Assembly (NCBI RefSeq): GCF_013304445.1
Contig: NZ_JAAITA010000004.1
Location: 1 to 64,000, forward strand
Source: Blautia hansenii
GTDB taxonomy: Bacteria > Bacillota > Clostridia > Lachnospirales > Lachnospiraceae
Direction of reading: 5' to 3'
DNA length: 64,000 nucleotides
This document shows, piece by piece, positions 41,499-49,478 of this stretch. How positions within the stretch are numbered: the first letter of the stretch is position 1; each line of letters opens with the position of its first letter. The notes beneath the pieces are model-generated. The model had not been told where the DNA came from and ran no database searches. It was given only the letters and a program-made list of their open reading frames with translations. The translations under genes and the position numbers were made by a program.

Positions 41499-41862
41499 TC
41501 AAGCACCCCTTTCTGTCCATTGCAAGACTAATGGCAAGAGCCTTGTCAACTCTTGCCATTATGTTATTGGGCATCATTCCCATATACTGTTTTAACCGTT
41601 GCTTATCAATCGTCCGTATCTGTTCAAGCAGGATAATTGAGTCCTTATCAAGCCCCTCAAAATCCTTTACTGAGGTATGTGTTGGTAATTTTGCTTTTGC
41701 GTGTACTCGGCTCGTAATCGCTGCAATGATAACTGTCGGGCTGTGTCTGTTGCCTGTATTATTAGAGATAATTAGCACGGGTCTTGTGCCGCCCTGCTCC
41801 GAACCGACAACGGGATTAAGTTCTGCGTAGAAAACATCTCCACGCCTGATTATTCTTTCCAT
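41485..41862 (-). CDS. mazF: MazF/PemK family toxin
   Basis: A 125-residue mRNA interferase-like protein: [40 protein letters not shown] with the conserved residues of the fold, and [18 protein letters not shown]. No MazE antitoxin gene is adjacent; the upstream neighbour is only a 64-codon frame of unknown nature. In ICEs of this type an unpaired MazF-like protein precedes SHOCT and recombinase genes and may serve regulation. A GATAGGAGG site precedes the ATG. Confidence 0.88.
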   Translation of the reverse strand: MERIIRRGDVFYAELNPVVGSEQGGTRPVLIISNNTGNRHSPTVIIAAITSRVHAKAKLPTHTSVKDFEGLDKDSIILLEQIRTIDKQRLKQYMGMMPNNIMARVDKALAISLAMDRKGCLNGTK

Positions 41863-41913
41863 AGTGTTTGACCTCCTATCTGGAATAAGGCAGATATGTA
41901 CTGCCTATGTAAC

Positions 41914-41990
41914 AGCCAGATATAAGGAAGTGTTTAAGGTCGGGAGAGTATAAACAAAGCTCTGTTCCATAGACCGCCTTATATCTGGCT
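41914..41990. promoter_or_regulatory. Long inverted repeat in the mazF leader
   Basis: agccagatataagg (41914-41927) and ccttatatctggct (41977-41990) are perfect 14-bp inverted copies 49 bp apart, 50-130 bp upstream of mazF. Partial copies of the motif (atctggaataagg) occur nearer the start codon. Could be paired operators or an mRNA stem that controls toxin synthesis. Confidence 0.6.
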
Positions 41991-42185
41991 TTATGATAGG
42001 AGCATTTCTATTTGTCCTCGACACCCCGAAATGCCAATGCGCTTATATCGCAGGGAAGTCGCCAAACGGTCAGCAGCGAACTGACTCCACAGGAGTTCCA
42101 CCTCAACTGTCGGTCTGACAGAGCCGCCCTCATTGCCTGCGATGGATTGGATACCATTCGGACTATGACTGGACGGGAGTACCAT
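41991..42185 (-). CDS. Possible small protein upstream of mazF (64 aa)
   Basis: Frame MVLPSSHSPNGIQSIAGNEG continuing with SVRPTVEVELLWSQFAADRL, in the operon direction, with a weak AGAGAAT ribosome site. It could be a cryptic antitoxin-like gene or just open sequence; an opposing 136-codon frame on the plus strand (42012-42422) is equally unsupported. The rest of 42186-42399 shows no gene, only a TTGACA-like -35 box near 42358. Confidence 0.3.
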   Translation of the reverse strand: MVLPSSHSPNGIQSIAGNEGGSVRPTVEVELLWSQFAADRLATSLRYKRIGISGCRGQIEMLLS

Positions 42186-42399
42186 TATTCTCTTTGTGGG
42201 TCATGGCGAAATCGGGAGCTGCCCGATATTTTGAGTCAGTATTTATCCGCTCACCACCTTTCATCGCTATTCTGCTTGTCGGCAGATCATGGCGTACCGC
42301 TACACACGCTTATGCTCATCACAATCACAAAGAGGAAGTATTTGACGAATGAGTATTCTGTTGTCAAGGAACAATCCCGTTTTCGCCACACAAAAATGA

Positions 42400-42438
42400 A
42401 AACAGGTGAAAGGGGTTTTTAAGCCCTCTCACCTGTTT
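42400..42438. terminator. Bidirectional hairpin after the sigma-like gene
   Basis: aaacaggtga/tcacctgttt outer stem plus agggg/ccct inner pairing, 29 bp after the stop codon. Confidence 0.75.
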
Positions 42439-42466
42439 GCTCACTCAAACGCCATAACACAATGCA

Positions 42467-42937
42467 CTATTTCAAAAATTTTTTCAAAGTTTTCAACGCC
42501 GCATAAATAGTGTTCTGAACAGCTTGATATTTGCATCCCTCCAATTCTGCAATCTGCTCATAGGTCAGCTCCCCGAAAAAGTACAATAACAATCTGCGTC
42601 TTTGTACTTCGGGAAGTTTTGCTATTGCCCTATGTAACAATTCATATTCCATACTTCTTGACACAGTATCCTCAACCGTTTCTGGCTTATAAAATGCTCT
42701 GTTATTTAAGGTGGCTTCTGTCAGCTCGGAGTGTTCAATATGTCTGCTTACCTTATTGAGATAGGATATATCCTCAAGCTCAAAACGGTTGAACAATCCA
42801 TAAAGCACCTTATCAATCTCTATCGTCTGCAACATACCACGCCCATCTTTGAACGATAAGTAATAACGTCCGTTTGCTATCGTCAACGTATATGGGTTAT
42901 GCTTGTCCTTTTTTCGATTTGGATGCTTTTCATCCAT
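42467..42937 (-). CDS. Sigma-70 family-like regulator (ICE-R)
   Basis: A 156-residue protein. Residues about 95-155 form sigma region 4 (AIAKLPEVQRRRLLLYFFGE; LTYEQIAELEGCKYQAVQNT). The N-terminal YTLTIANGRYYLSFKDG part is a strand-rich domain frequent in ICE sigma-like proteins. Three in-frame ATGs exist; the third (42937) has GGAGG at eight bases. Probably controls the ICE-R excision or transfer genes. Confidence 0.82.
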   Translation of the reverse strand: MDEKHPNRKKDKHNPYTLTIANGRYYLSFKDGRGMLQTIEIDKVLYGLFNRFELEDISYLNKVSRHIEHSELTEATLNNRAFYKPETVEDTVSRSMEYELLHRAIAKLPEVQRRRLLLYFFGELTYEQIAELEGCKYQAVQNTIYAALKTLKKFLK

Positions 42938-43142
42938 TGTCATTTCCTCCAATCAATCTGAAAATTTTGAAAATTCAGATTGGTAGGGGGAGAACGACAG
43001 CCTACGCCGCAAATCAGCTTTTTACAGTGTTCTGCAAAAAGCGACAAAAGAAAATCCGCAAAGGCTGTATAACCTTTGCGGATATAGGAGTATCTATTTC
43101 TGTTTTGTAGATATTTGACTTCTACTTTAAGGGTGCAAGAGT

Positions 43143-43167
43143 TCCATGCACAAGCATGGATTTTTTT
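43143..43167 (+). terminator. Plus-strand terminator
   Basis: tccatgc-acaa-gcatgga stem followed by seven T on the plus strand. Part of a cluster of hairpins between the sigma-like gene and the cargo zone; the interval 42938-43382 contains no gene. Confidence 0.65.
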
Positions 43168-43209
43168 AACGCACTATTCTCTTTCCTGTATAATATTATG
43201 TAGATAGTC

Positions 43210-43228
43210 GCTGCTTTTGATAAGCAGC
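43210..43228. other. Hairpin gctgctt/aagcagc
   Basis: Perfect 7-bp stem with a 5-nt loop in the gene-free stretch; a TATAAT-like box lies just upstream on the plus strand (ctgtataat near 43187). Confidence 0.4.
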
Positions 43229-43256
43229 GGCGTGGCTGATTTAGACCAACACAAAA

Positions 43257-43294
43257 AAATCCCTCCAAACTCAAAACAGAGAATGGGGGGATTT
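43257..43294 (-). terminator. Minus-strand terminator
   Basis: AAATCCCccC/GGAGGGATTT stem followed by seven T on the minus strand. Confidence 0.65.
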
Positions 43295-43316
43295 CTCAAT
43301 ATAGGCGTGACAAAAC

Positions 43317-43353
43317 AGCCCACCGAAGCTCCGTTTTTTTTATTCAGTGGGCT
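43317..43353 (-). terminator. Minus-strand terminator
   Basis: agcccac/gtgggct stem around an A/T-rich loop, followed on the minus strand by GTTTTGTC. Terminates read-through from the MATE-KTR operon. Confidence 0.55.
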
Positions 43354-43382
43354 TTCCTACCTATTCTATAAAAAAGAAAGAA

Positions 43383-43450
43383 CCGATGATCTGTAAGTTA
43401 CCTCACAAGTTCATCGGCTCTGCGTCTGTGCGTCTGGCTCTTTGATGATA
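43383..43450 (-). repeat. KTR-end repeat, copy 1
   Basis: Hairpin ccgatga/tcatcgg (43383-43417) overlapping the KTR stop codon, then the conserved ctctgcgtct...ggctctttgat block encoding the shared KTR C-terminus. Matches copies at 45660 and 47294. Confidence 0.8.
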
Positions 43451-43605
43451 GTTACCTTTAATTGCTGAACATTTATAAGTTGTTCCCTTTTACATTTAGG
43501 ACAAAAAAGCGGGAAATTAAGAAGTACCGTATTTTCCCTTATCTTTATTCGTGTTTTATTTCCACAAACAGGGCATAGTAGCCATTTTTCATTCTGCATA
43601 AACAT
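43411..43605 (-). CDS. Cysteine-rich KTR protein 1
   Basis: A 64-residue zinc-ribbon-like protein: WLLCPVCGNKTRIKIRENT and PLFCPKCKREQLI give two CPxC pairs, and KVTIIKEPDAQTQSR is the typical end. KTR-domain genes are, as I recall, frequent beside tet genes in Tn916-type elements; function unknown. Last gene of the MATE operon (5-bp gap). Confidence 0.88.
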   Translation of the reverse strand: MFMQNEKWLLCPVCGNKTRIKIRENTVLLNFPLFCPKCKREQLINVQQLKVTIIKEPDAQTQSR

Positions 43606-43610
43606 CTCCT

Positions 43611-44996
43611 TTAATGGATATTCTCATCTTTTATAGCAATGTATTGTTTTTCCTCTGCTTTCAACTCTTTATAAAGATGAGCAGCCATAAATACTGTAAT
43701 AATAGCGGAAAGCACATCTGCAACTGGTTGAGCATACAGAATACCATTTAGCCCCCATACCATCGGGAGAATAAGAATAACTGGCACAAAGCAAATCCCC
43801 TGTCTGCAAGCTCCCAGAATAAATCCCTCTTTTCCTTTACCTAAAGCAAGGAACAACGAAGAATACACCGTGTAAAATCCAAATAACATAAGGGAAACTC
43901 CATTTACCCTTAATGAGCTTGCGCCTACCTTTATCATGTCCATGTTGCCACTTGCAAATTGAGATACGATTGTCGTTGAAAACAAAGCTAATATCAATCC
44001 ATAAACGACACAAAATGCAGTTGACCAAATAATAGACGTTTTAATTGCTTCATGCAGGCGGTCAAATTTTTTCGCTCCATAGCTATATCCTGCGATTGGC
44101 TGAAATCCTTTAATAAAACCAAATATCGTCAGGCTTCCCATAGAAACAAGACGTGTTACAACGCCCATTCCTGCGATTGCAGCATCTCCATAATTAGCCG
44201 CAGCGTTATTGGTAAGAGATATGGAAAGACTTGTTAATATCTGAAATACAAGCGTTGGAATACCAATTTTAAATATTTCGGACATAATATCCATTGAAAA
44301 ACAACAATCTTTTACTTTGAAATCAAATACGCTTTTCTTTCTGAAAATATAAAAAAGGTAAACCAGAGTGGATACCACCTGTGCAATAGCAGTAGCAATG
44401 GCAGCTCCTGCCACACCTAAATCCAACACATAAATAAAGATCGGGTCTAATGCAATGTTCAGCACAGCACCCGTCAATAAAGCACACATCGTTGTCTTTG
44501 CCGCACCTTCGCTTGTCACAATATTATTCATTGTGACATTAAATACATTGAAGATGCAGGAAATAATATAGATGCTTCCATATGTGACTGCATAAGGTAA
44601 AATACTTTCTGTCGCTCCTAAAAGTCTTAAGATAGGCTTTAAAAAAATGACAGACAATATAATTATAACCGCCCCGACAAAGATACTACTGTATAAAGCG
44701 GTGCTGACAACCTTATTCGCCTTTTCCTTATCGTTGCGCCCTAACAGTCTGGAAATGTATGACGCTGCACCATTTCCAAACAAAAGCCCTAAACCTACAA
44801 CAACCTGTCCGAGAGGGTACACAACCGAAATTGCTCCCATCTGACTCTCTCCCAATCCCCCGACAAAATAGGCATCCACCAGATTGTATAAAGCATTGAC
44901 TAACATTCCAATCATTGTCGGGATGCCCATTGCTAACAGAGCTTTGGGAATGGGTGCGCTACCTAATAGTTGCATTTTTTTGTTTTGTTGACTCAT
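43611..44996 (-). CDS. MATE family multidrug efflux transporter
   Basis: A 461-residue membrane protein with about twelve membrane segments in two matching halves. Signature stretches: IPTMIGMLVNALYNLVDAYF in the first helix pair, GNGAASYISRLLGRND, and IKGFQPIAGYSYGAKKFDR opening the second half. It would expel cationic drugs using a sodium or proton gradient. Start 44996 is used because AAAAGGAG lies eight bases upstream. Divergent padR and a double operator suggest drug-inducible expression. Confidence 0.93.
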   Translation of the reverse strand: MSQQNKKMQLLGSAPIPKALLAMGIPTMIGMLVNALYNLVDAYFVGGLGESQMGAISVVYPLGQVVVGLGLLFGNGAASYISRLLGRNDKEKANKVVSTALYSSIFVGAVIIILSVIFLKPILRLLGATESILPYAVTYGSIYIISCIFNVFNVTMNNIVTSEGAAKTTMCALLTGAVLNIALDPIFIYVLDLGVAGAAIATAIAQVVSTLVYLFYIFRKKSVFDFKVKDCCFSMDIMSEIFKIGIPTLVFQILTSLSISLTNNAAANYGDAAIAGMGVVTRLVSMGSLTIFGFIKGFQPIAGYSYGAKKFDRLHEAIKTSIIWSTAFCVVYGLILALFSTTIVSQFASGNMDMIKVGASSLRVNGVSLMLFGFYTVYSSLFLALGKGKEGFILGACRQGICFVPVILILPMVWGLNGILYAQPVADVLSAIITVFMAAHLYKELKAEEKQYIAIKDENIH

Positions 44997-45013
44997 GACT
45001 AGCACTCCTTTTC

Positions 45014-45100
45014 TTGACACTATTTATAAAATATAGTAGTATAAATTACAGCAAACTAAGCTGCGTTGAATATACTACTATAAATTATAGTAGTTGTCAA
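45014..45100. promoter_or_regulatory. Face-to-face promoters and operators between MATE and padR
   Basis: Plus strand: TTGACA (45014-45019), 17-bp spacer, TAGTAT (45037-45042), toward padR. Minus strand: TTGACA (45095-45100), 17-bp spacer, TAGTAT (45072-45077), toward MATE. A perfect palindrome actactataa-a-ttatagtagt (45074-45094) fills the minus spacer and a related site tagtagtataaatta overlaps the plus -10. The two promoters read into each other. Confidence 0.78.
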
Positions 45101-45118
45101 TAGAGAAAGGAGAATATT

Positions 45119-45646
45119 ATGGCAACAATAGATTTAATTGTATTAGGAATGCTGAAAAAAGAAGCTCTAAGTGCCTACGACATTCAGAAGTTAGTTGAAT
45201 ACCGCAACATATCAAAATGGGTAAAAATCAGCACTCCGTCAATTTATAAAAAAGTCATCCAATTAGAAGAAAAAGGATACATTTCAAGCAGCATCGTCAA
45301 AGAAGGAAAAATGCCAGAAAAAGCAGTCTATTCTCTGACAGAAGCAGGCGAAAAACAGCTTGAAAATCTTATGTTTGAGATTGCCGCTAAACCTATTCAA
45401 ATCTTCTTAGATTTTAATGCTGTAATCGTAAATTTGGATGCTCTTTCGCCAGAAAACCAAATGAAATGCCTAACAGATATTGAAGCGAATGTAAAAACAT
45501 TAAAATCATATCTGGAAGAAAACTTGCAAGCGAAAGAGAATATACCCGAAATCCCCCAAACAGGATTAGCAGTCTTGCAACAGCAATTTGTTCTCGCTCA
45601 AGCGATAGAAACATGGATTGAGTCCTTAAAATCTAACTACGAATAA
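45119..45646 (+). CDS. PadR-family transcriptional regulator
   Basis: A 175-residue repressor. N-terminal winged helix: LIVLGMLKKEALSAYDIQKL, KISTPSIYKKVIQLEEKGYI, KAVYSLTEAGEKQLENL. C-terminal dimerisation helices follow, as in the longer (PadR s2-like) class. It is the only plus-strand gene in the cargo zone, divergent from MATE. GAGAAAGGAGAATATT precedes the ATG. Likely senses a MATE substrate. Confidence 0.9.
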   Translation: MATIDLIVLGMLKKEALSAYDIQKLVEYRNISKWVKISTPSIYKKVIQLEEKGYISSSIVKEGKMPEKAVYSLTEAGEKQLENLMFEIAAKPIQIFLDFNAVIVNLDALSPENQMKCLTDIEANVKTLKSYLEENLQAKENIPEIPQTGLAVLQQQFVLAQAIETWIESLKSNYE

Positions 45647-45659
45647 TCAACAAAAAGAG

Positions 45660-45727
45660 CCGATGATCTGTGAGTCACCTCACAAATTCATCGGCTCTGC
45701 GTCTGTGCATCTGGCTCTTTGATGACC
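45660..45727 (-). repeat. KTR-end repeat, copy 2
   Basis: ccgatga/tcatcgg hairpin (45660-45694) over the KTR2 stop plus the shared ctctgcgtct block. Also serves as a possible terminator for padR on the plus strand. Confidence 0.8.
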
Positions 45728-45882
45728 GTTATATGAAAATTCTTTGCTTCAATCAAACTTTCCTGCTTGCACTTTGGACAATAGAGGGGAAAGTTTTTCA
45801 ATTCCGTATCTTTCCGTATCTGTACCCTTGTTTTGTTCCTACAGACAGGACAGCGTATCCATTCTGTTGTATCCATAAGCAC
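45688..45882 (-). CDS. Cysteine-rich KTR protein 2
   Basis: 64 residues: RCPVCRNKTRVQIRKDTELK, PLYCPKCKQESLIEAKNF and the end TVIKEPDAQTQSR. Much closer to KTR3 than to KTR1. Follows the flavodoxin-like gene by 18 bp as last gene of the TetR cassette. Confidence 0.88.
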   Translation of the reverse strand: MLMDTTEWIRCPVCRNKTRVQIRKDTELKNFPLYCPKCKQESLIEAKNFHITVIKEPDAQTQSR

Positions 45883-45900
45883 ACCTCCAGACTTATGAAA

Positions 45901-46617
45901 TCATTTCCACGGTCTGACACTGCCGAGCCAGCCCTGTTCAGCCCAATATTTCCCGTCAAGATATTCGGGGTCTGCTTTATGTAACGATTTCTGCATAAGC
46001 CTACAAAATAAAAACTTTACTTTTGTAATGAAATTTGTATGTGCCGCTTTTGCATAATCAATACGGGCATATTTCTGTGACAATCTTTTTGCCTTGTTTG
46101 TAAGCTCATATTGCTTTTTTTGCGGTAGTTTGTCCCAAACAATATCGCTCATCAGTTTACCAGTAAATACACCGATTTGGGAAATTCCCCACCAAGACAA
46201 ACTATGCTTTATATCTTTAGCCGCAGATTTTGCGCCGCTGCCTAAGCACTGCGTTATGATAACTGCTCGCTTTCCGAACATTGTGGGCGCAGGACGGTGC
46301 GGTATCCAACGATAACCCAAATGATCGAGAAAGGCTTTCATTGCACCTGTGATATGAAACACATAGGCAGGAGATGTCATTACAATCAAATCTGCTTCCA
46401 AGAGTGATTTTTCTATATTTCCGATTTTGTCTGCATCTTTACAGGTATGCTCGCCCTTAAAAAAACAGTTTGTGCAGCCAATGCAAAAGTCTGGGCAATC
46501 CTTTGGCAAATAATATTCTGTAATATCTGCTTTCCCTTTAAATTCCGATAAAAATATCTCTTTTAACCGATAGGTCACACCGTGCTTTTCTGTACCGTTT
46601 ATAACTGTAATTTTCAT
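45901..46617 (-). CDS. Flavodoxin-fold NAD(P)H-dependent oxidoreductase
   Basis: A 238-residue FMN-binding protein. TVINGTEKHGVTYRLKEIF provides the phosphate loop, CIGCTNCFFKGEHTC is a cysteine cluster seen in iron-sulfur flavoprotein relatives, and VMTSPAYVFHITGAMKAFLD is the flavin-contact loop. The C-terminal 70 residues form an extra helical part. Likely reduces quinones or drugs. Directly downstream of the TetR gene (3-bp gap), so substrate-inducible. Confidence 0.87.
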   Translation of the reverse strand: MKITVINGTEKHGVTYRLKEIFLSEFKGKADITEYYLPKDCPDFCIGCTNCFFKGEHTCKDADKIGNIEKSLLEADLIVMTSPAYVFHITGAMKAFLDHLGYRWIPHRPAPTMFGKRAVIITQCLGSGAKSAAKDIKHSLSWWGISQIGVFTGKLMSDIVWDKLPQKKQYELTNKAKRLSQKYARIDYAKAAHTNFITKVKFLFCRLMQKSLHKADPEYLDGKYWAEQGWLGSVRPWK

Positions 46618-46620
46618 TGT

Positions 46621-47193
46621 TTACACCTCCAGAACATCGTGAAGTATCTGCGTATGAAAGGCTCTGCGATTATCTCTCTGACTTAAATCAATATCCAACA
46701 TCTTCGATATTGTTTCGTACCGCAAAAATGTCTGCTGCATAATGGTTATCAGACAAAAAGTTTTTCGCTTTACAGTTGTTTCATCCCAATCGGGGCGGCA
46801 GGCTGCAACAAGTGGTAAATATGCTGCATAGGTTCTGTGAGTGTTATCATTGGCTTTTGGAGTCTGCATATCTGTAAGTACTGAAATTCTGGATACAGCG
46901 GAGTGTTCAAATAGAAAATCCAGCGTCATATTGCCAAGATATTCTAATTTTTCAAAAGACGAAAGTGCTTTTGCTTCCTCCCGCATATTCTGGAAGCGTT
47001 CTACAATTCCATTTATAATGCGTTCCACACACATTTCTATCAGTTTTTCTTTACTGCCAAAATGATAATTTACAAGCCCTAAACCAACTCCCGCATTTTT
47101 GCATATATCACGGACGGTTATTTCCTCTAAATGCTCTCCTTTTTCTTCAATAAGTGTCATCGTTGCCTGTATGATTGCTTCTTTGTTATCCAT
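46621..47193 (-). CDS. TetR-family transcriptional regulator
   Basis: A 190-residue repressor. Helix-turn-helix at about 5-50: EAIIQATMTLIEEKGEHLEE, TVRDICKNAGVGLGLVNYHF. The rest is the ligand-binding helical domain. GGGAG precedes ATG 47193, which I prefer over 47223 because the latter lies in the operator. Leads the operon TetR-oxidoreductase-KTR2 and likely represses its own promoter. Confidence 0.92.
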   Translation of the reverse strand: MDNKEAIIQATMTLIEEKGEHLEEITVRDICKNAGVGLGLVNYHFGSKEKLIEMCVERIINGIVERFQNMREEAKALSSFEKLEYLGNMTLDFLFEHSAVSRISVLTDMQTPKANDNTHRTYAAYLPLVAACRPDWDETTVKRKTFCLITIMQQTFLRYETISKMLDIDLSQRDNRRAFHTQILHDVLEV

Positions 47194-47208
47194 ATTCACA
47201 TCTCCCTT

Positions 47209-47261
47209 TTGAACAATGTTCAATCATATTATATTATACTGAACACTGTTCAAAAAGTCAA
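47209..47261 (-). promoter_or_regulatory. Promoter and two TetR operators
   Basis: -35 TTGACT (47256-47261), 17-bp spacer, -10 TATAAT (47233-47238). Palindromes ttgaaca-a-tgttcaa (47209-47223) after the -10 and ctgaaca-c-tgttcaa (47239-47253) inside the spacer. Confidence 0.85.
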
Positions 47262-47293
47262 TATGAGAAAAAATAACCTAAGACATCAAAATA

Positions 47294-47361
47294 CCGATGA
47301 GCTACGAGGTATCTCGTAAGTTCATCGGCTCTGCGTCTTTGCGTCTGGCTCTTTGATAATC
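47294..47361 (-). repeat. KTR-end repeat, copy 3
   Basis: ccgatga/tcatcgg hairpin (47294-47328) over the KTR3 stop plus the shared ctctgcgtct block. The loop differs from copies 1 and 2 but keeps its own ACGAG/CTCGT pairing and the same spacing. Confidence 0.8.
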
Positions 47362-47519
47362 GTTATATGTAAATCCTTTGCTTCAATTAAACTTTCCTGC
47401 TTGCATTTCGGGCAGTAGAGGGGAAAGTTTTTCAGTTCCGTATCTTTCCGTATCTGCACCCTTGTTTTGTTCCTGCAGACAGGACATAGTATCCATTCTG
47501 TTTTATTCCTCATATCCAT
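47322..47519 (-). CDS. Cysteine-rich KTR protein 3
   Basis: 65 residues: WILCPVCRNKTRVQIRKDTE, PLYCPKCKQESLIEAKDL and the end TIIKEPDAKTQSR. Its ATG lies inside the end of the DUF6544-like gene, so translation is coupled. Last gene of the MarR cassette. Confidence 0.88.
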   Translation of the reverse strand: MDMRNKTEWILCPVCRNKTRVQIRKDTELKNFPLYCPKCKQESLIEAKDLHITIIKEPDAKTQSR

Positions 47520-48381
47520 ACGATACCTTGCTAATTATTCCGTCAAAGTAAATAAAATCACCATCGGGATAGTTCCAAACAGCTTGAAATTTTGAGGGAT
47601 ACTTTATACCATTTACAGAAATTTGATAATCACCACATAAAGCAGACCACGGTATATATTCCATACTGCCGTCTGTTCCTGCAACAGCTCTGTCATTTGT
47701 TGTAAATGAAATCATTTCATACTGCTCGTTGAAAGTAAAAATGCCACTTGCCTTTTGCTCTTTGTAGCTAATTGTTGCCTGTACTTCAAAATCGCTTATT
47801 TCTTCAAAAGTGATATAATCCTGCAATAGAATGGTAGGAGCAAATAAGCTCTCTGCAAGAAAGGTCGCCAAACACGCCTTATCTATATCCGCTCCCGTCT
47901 GATCGAAAAGAGTAATTGCTTTTGCAATCACGCCTTTCATACCGCCTGTGCCATTTTGGTAATAATCATATCCCTCAAAAGGAATACCAAACATACTGCT
48001 GTCTATGAGTGCCATTCTGCAAGGCTCATTTATAAAATTGTATTGCATATAGTCGATTTTCAAAGTAGGGTGATTTTTACCTTGTGAAAAGTCAACATTA
48101 TTGTATTCCATTCTCAAATAAGACATTTTCGGAGTTCCAATATATCCGCAATTTTGTATGTACTTCTGAATAGCGACGGGTAGACTGCTGAAATCTTCTT
48201 TCGTAAAAACTTCATTATTTGTCCGCAACTGATTTTCAGACATTAGAGCGTCAATATCATTCTGAAAATCTCTCTTAACGGGAGAGTACGGAACGTAAAA
48301 CCATATCAAAATGATTCCAATAAGCACAAATAAGCCGCCAATTAAGATAAACATTTTTCTCTTCCTCAATTTCCATTCCAT
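47503..48381 (-). CDS. Membrane-anchored DUF6544-like protein
   Basis: A 292-residue protein: basic start MEWKLRKRKMFILIG with one membrane span (about 10-30), then an extracytoplasmic domain with LPVAIQKYIQNCGYIGTPKM and IPWSALCGDYQISVNGIKYP, resembling the DUF6544/DUF6920 families. Function unknown; in this cassette it accompanies a flavodoxin-like protein. 67 bp after the flavodoxin gene, same direction. Confidence 0.7.
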   Translation of the reverse strand: MEWKLRKRKMFILIGGLFVLIGIILIWFYVPYSPVKRDFQNDIDALMSENQLRTNNEVFTKEDFSSLPVAIQKYIQNCGYIGTPKMSYLRMEYNNVDFSQGKNHPTLKIDYMQYNFINEPCRMALIDSSMFGIPFEGYDYYQNGTGGMKGVIAKAITLFDQTGADIDKACLATFLAESLFAPTILLQDYITFEEISDFEVQATISYKEQKASGIFTFNEQYEMISFTTNDRAVAGTDGSMEYIPWSALCGDYQISVNGIKYPSKFQAVWNYPDGDFIYFDGIISKVSYGYEE

Positions 48382-48448
48382 TATTCAAGTTCTCCCACAT
48401 AGTTTTCCATTCGTTTCACATCTGTACATTGTACTTAGATTGATAGAA

Positions 48449-48979
48449 TTACAATTCAGATTTTATCCAATCTAACAACGCATTCAGATATTTCTTATCT
48501 GTCCAATCGCAGCTTTGCCCGACCGCACACATCAACGCTTTTTCCCACGGCTCATATGTTGTGGGATCTTTCTTCGCAACCATTTTTTGGAGCATTTTGC
48601 ACATTGTTCTGTCAGCGAATGACATCTTTTCCTCGTTCCACGCACCACGACCATAAAAACAAGGAATGTTACTTAAATTCCCACTGAAATTGTGTTCATA
48701 GACTTGCTTAAAAGCCTGTTCATCAAACGGCGAAGCGCCAACGCAAAAAACTGCTATGCGTTTGTTTTCTAACTGCATAATGTGCTTTTTCAAAAATGCT
48801 AGACCCGCTATCCCCGAAGCGTAAATACCACCCGCTAAAATAACAATGTCGTATTTTGCAAGGTCTTTTATGTCCGCTTTCTTGATTTCCAAACAAGAAA
48901 ATTTTGTAGCTTCGGTAAGCCAATCGACATATTTTTTTGTTGCACCATATTTTGATTGATATAAAACGATACCGTTCAC
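48449..48979 (-). CDS. Flavodoxin domain protein (HemG-like)
   Basis: A 176-residue flavodoxin: GIVLYQSKYGATKKYVDWLT is the FMN phosphate loop, YDIVILAGGIYASGIAGLAF the second FMN loop. Resembles menaquinone-dependent protoporphyrinogen oxidases and other long-chain flavodoxins that handle reactive compounds. Its ATG directly abuts the marR stop codon, so the two are coupled. Start is certain from that spacing. Confidence 0.88.
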   Translation of the reverse strand: MNGIVLYQSKYGATKKYVDWLTEATKFSCLEIKKADIKDLAKYDIVILAGGIYASGIAGLAFLKKHIMQLENKRIAVFCVGASPFDEQAFKQVYEHNFSGNLSNIPCFYGRGAWNEEKMSFADRTMCKMLQKMVAKKDPTTYEPWEKALMCAVGQSCDWTDKKYLNALLDWIKSEL

Positions 48980-49462
48980 TTAAACTTCCTCCTTTTGCTT
49001 CTGGAACGCTTCTTCCAAGTGCTTAATTCCGTTCATCATCTTAATTGACAAGGAATAATAAACGTCGATTTCATCTTCGGTAAATTCACTGAAAACAGCT
49101 TCGTGAACAAATTTCCCTTTCGCTGTATTCTCTTTACTGAATTGTTTGCCTTTTTCAGTATAAGAAATGCACAAACTCCTTGCGTCTGCCTCTGATTTTT
49201 CAAGTCTGATATATCCCTCTTGTTCAAGTGGTCGTGCCAACTGTTTTACATTTTGACGGGAGCAGCCCATAGCTTTCGCTACCGTTGACAAATCGGGCGG
49301 CGTATCAAATGCTTTAAGAACAGACATTAAAAGCCATTGTTTGCACGACATCTCGTTATATCGGTCAAAAACTGAATGAAGAAGGTTTTCTTGAATGAAC
49401 ACTCCTGCAAACAAAAGATTTTTCTTCCATTGCAGATTTATACCCATTTTTTCATATTCCAT
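48980..49462 (-). CDS. MarR-family transcriptional regulator
   Basis: A 160-residue winged-helix repressor: MSCKQWLLMSVLKAFDTPPD, STVAKAMGCSRQNVKQLARP (recognition helix), LEQEGYIRLEKSEADARSLC (wing). AGGAGAATACAAA precedes the ATG. First gene of the MarR-flavodoxin-DUF6544-KTR3 operon. A 16-bp inverted repeat around its promoter is the probable operator. Confidence 0.92.
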   Translation of the reverse strand: MEYEKMGINLQWKKNLLFAGVFIQENLLHSVFDRYNEMSCKQWLLMSVLKAFDTPPDLSTVAKAMGCSRQNVKQLARPLEQEGYIRLEKSEADARSLCISYTEKGKQFSKENTAKGKFVHEAVFSEFTEDEIDVYYSLSIKMMNGIKHLEEAFQKQKEEV

Positions 49463-49478
49463 TTTGTATTCTCCTACA

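Noticed and set aside
42012-42422. 136-codon plus-strand frame
   Set aside because: No ribosome site, opposite to the operon, overlaps a terminator hairpin at its end and has no recognisable domain.
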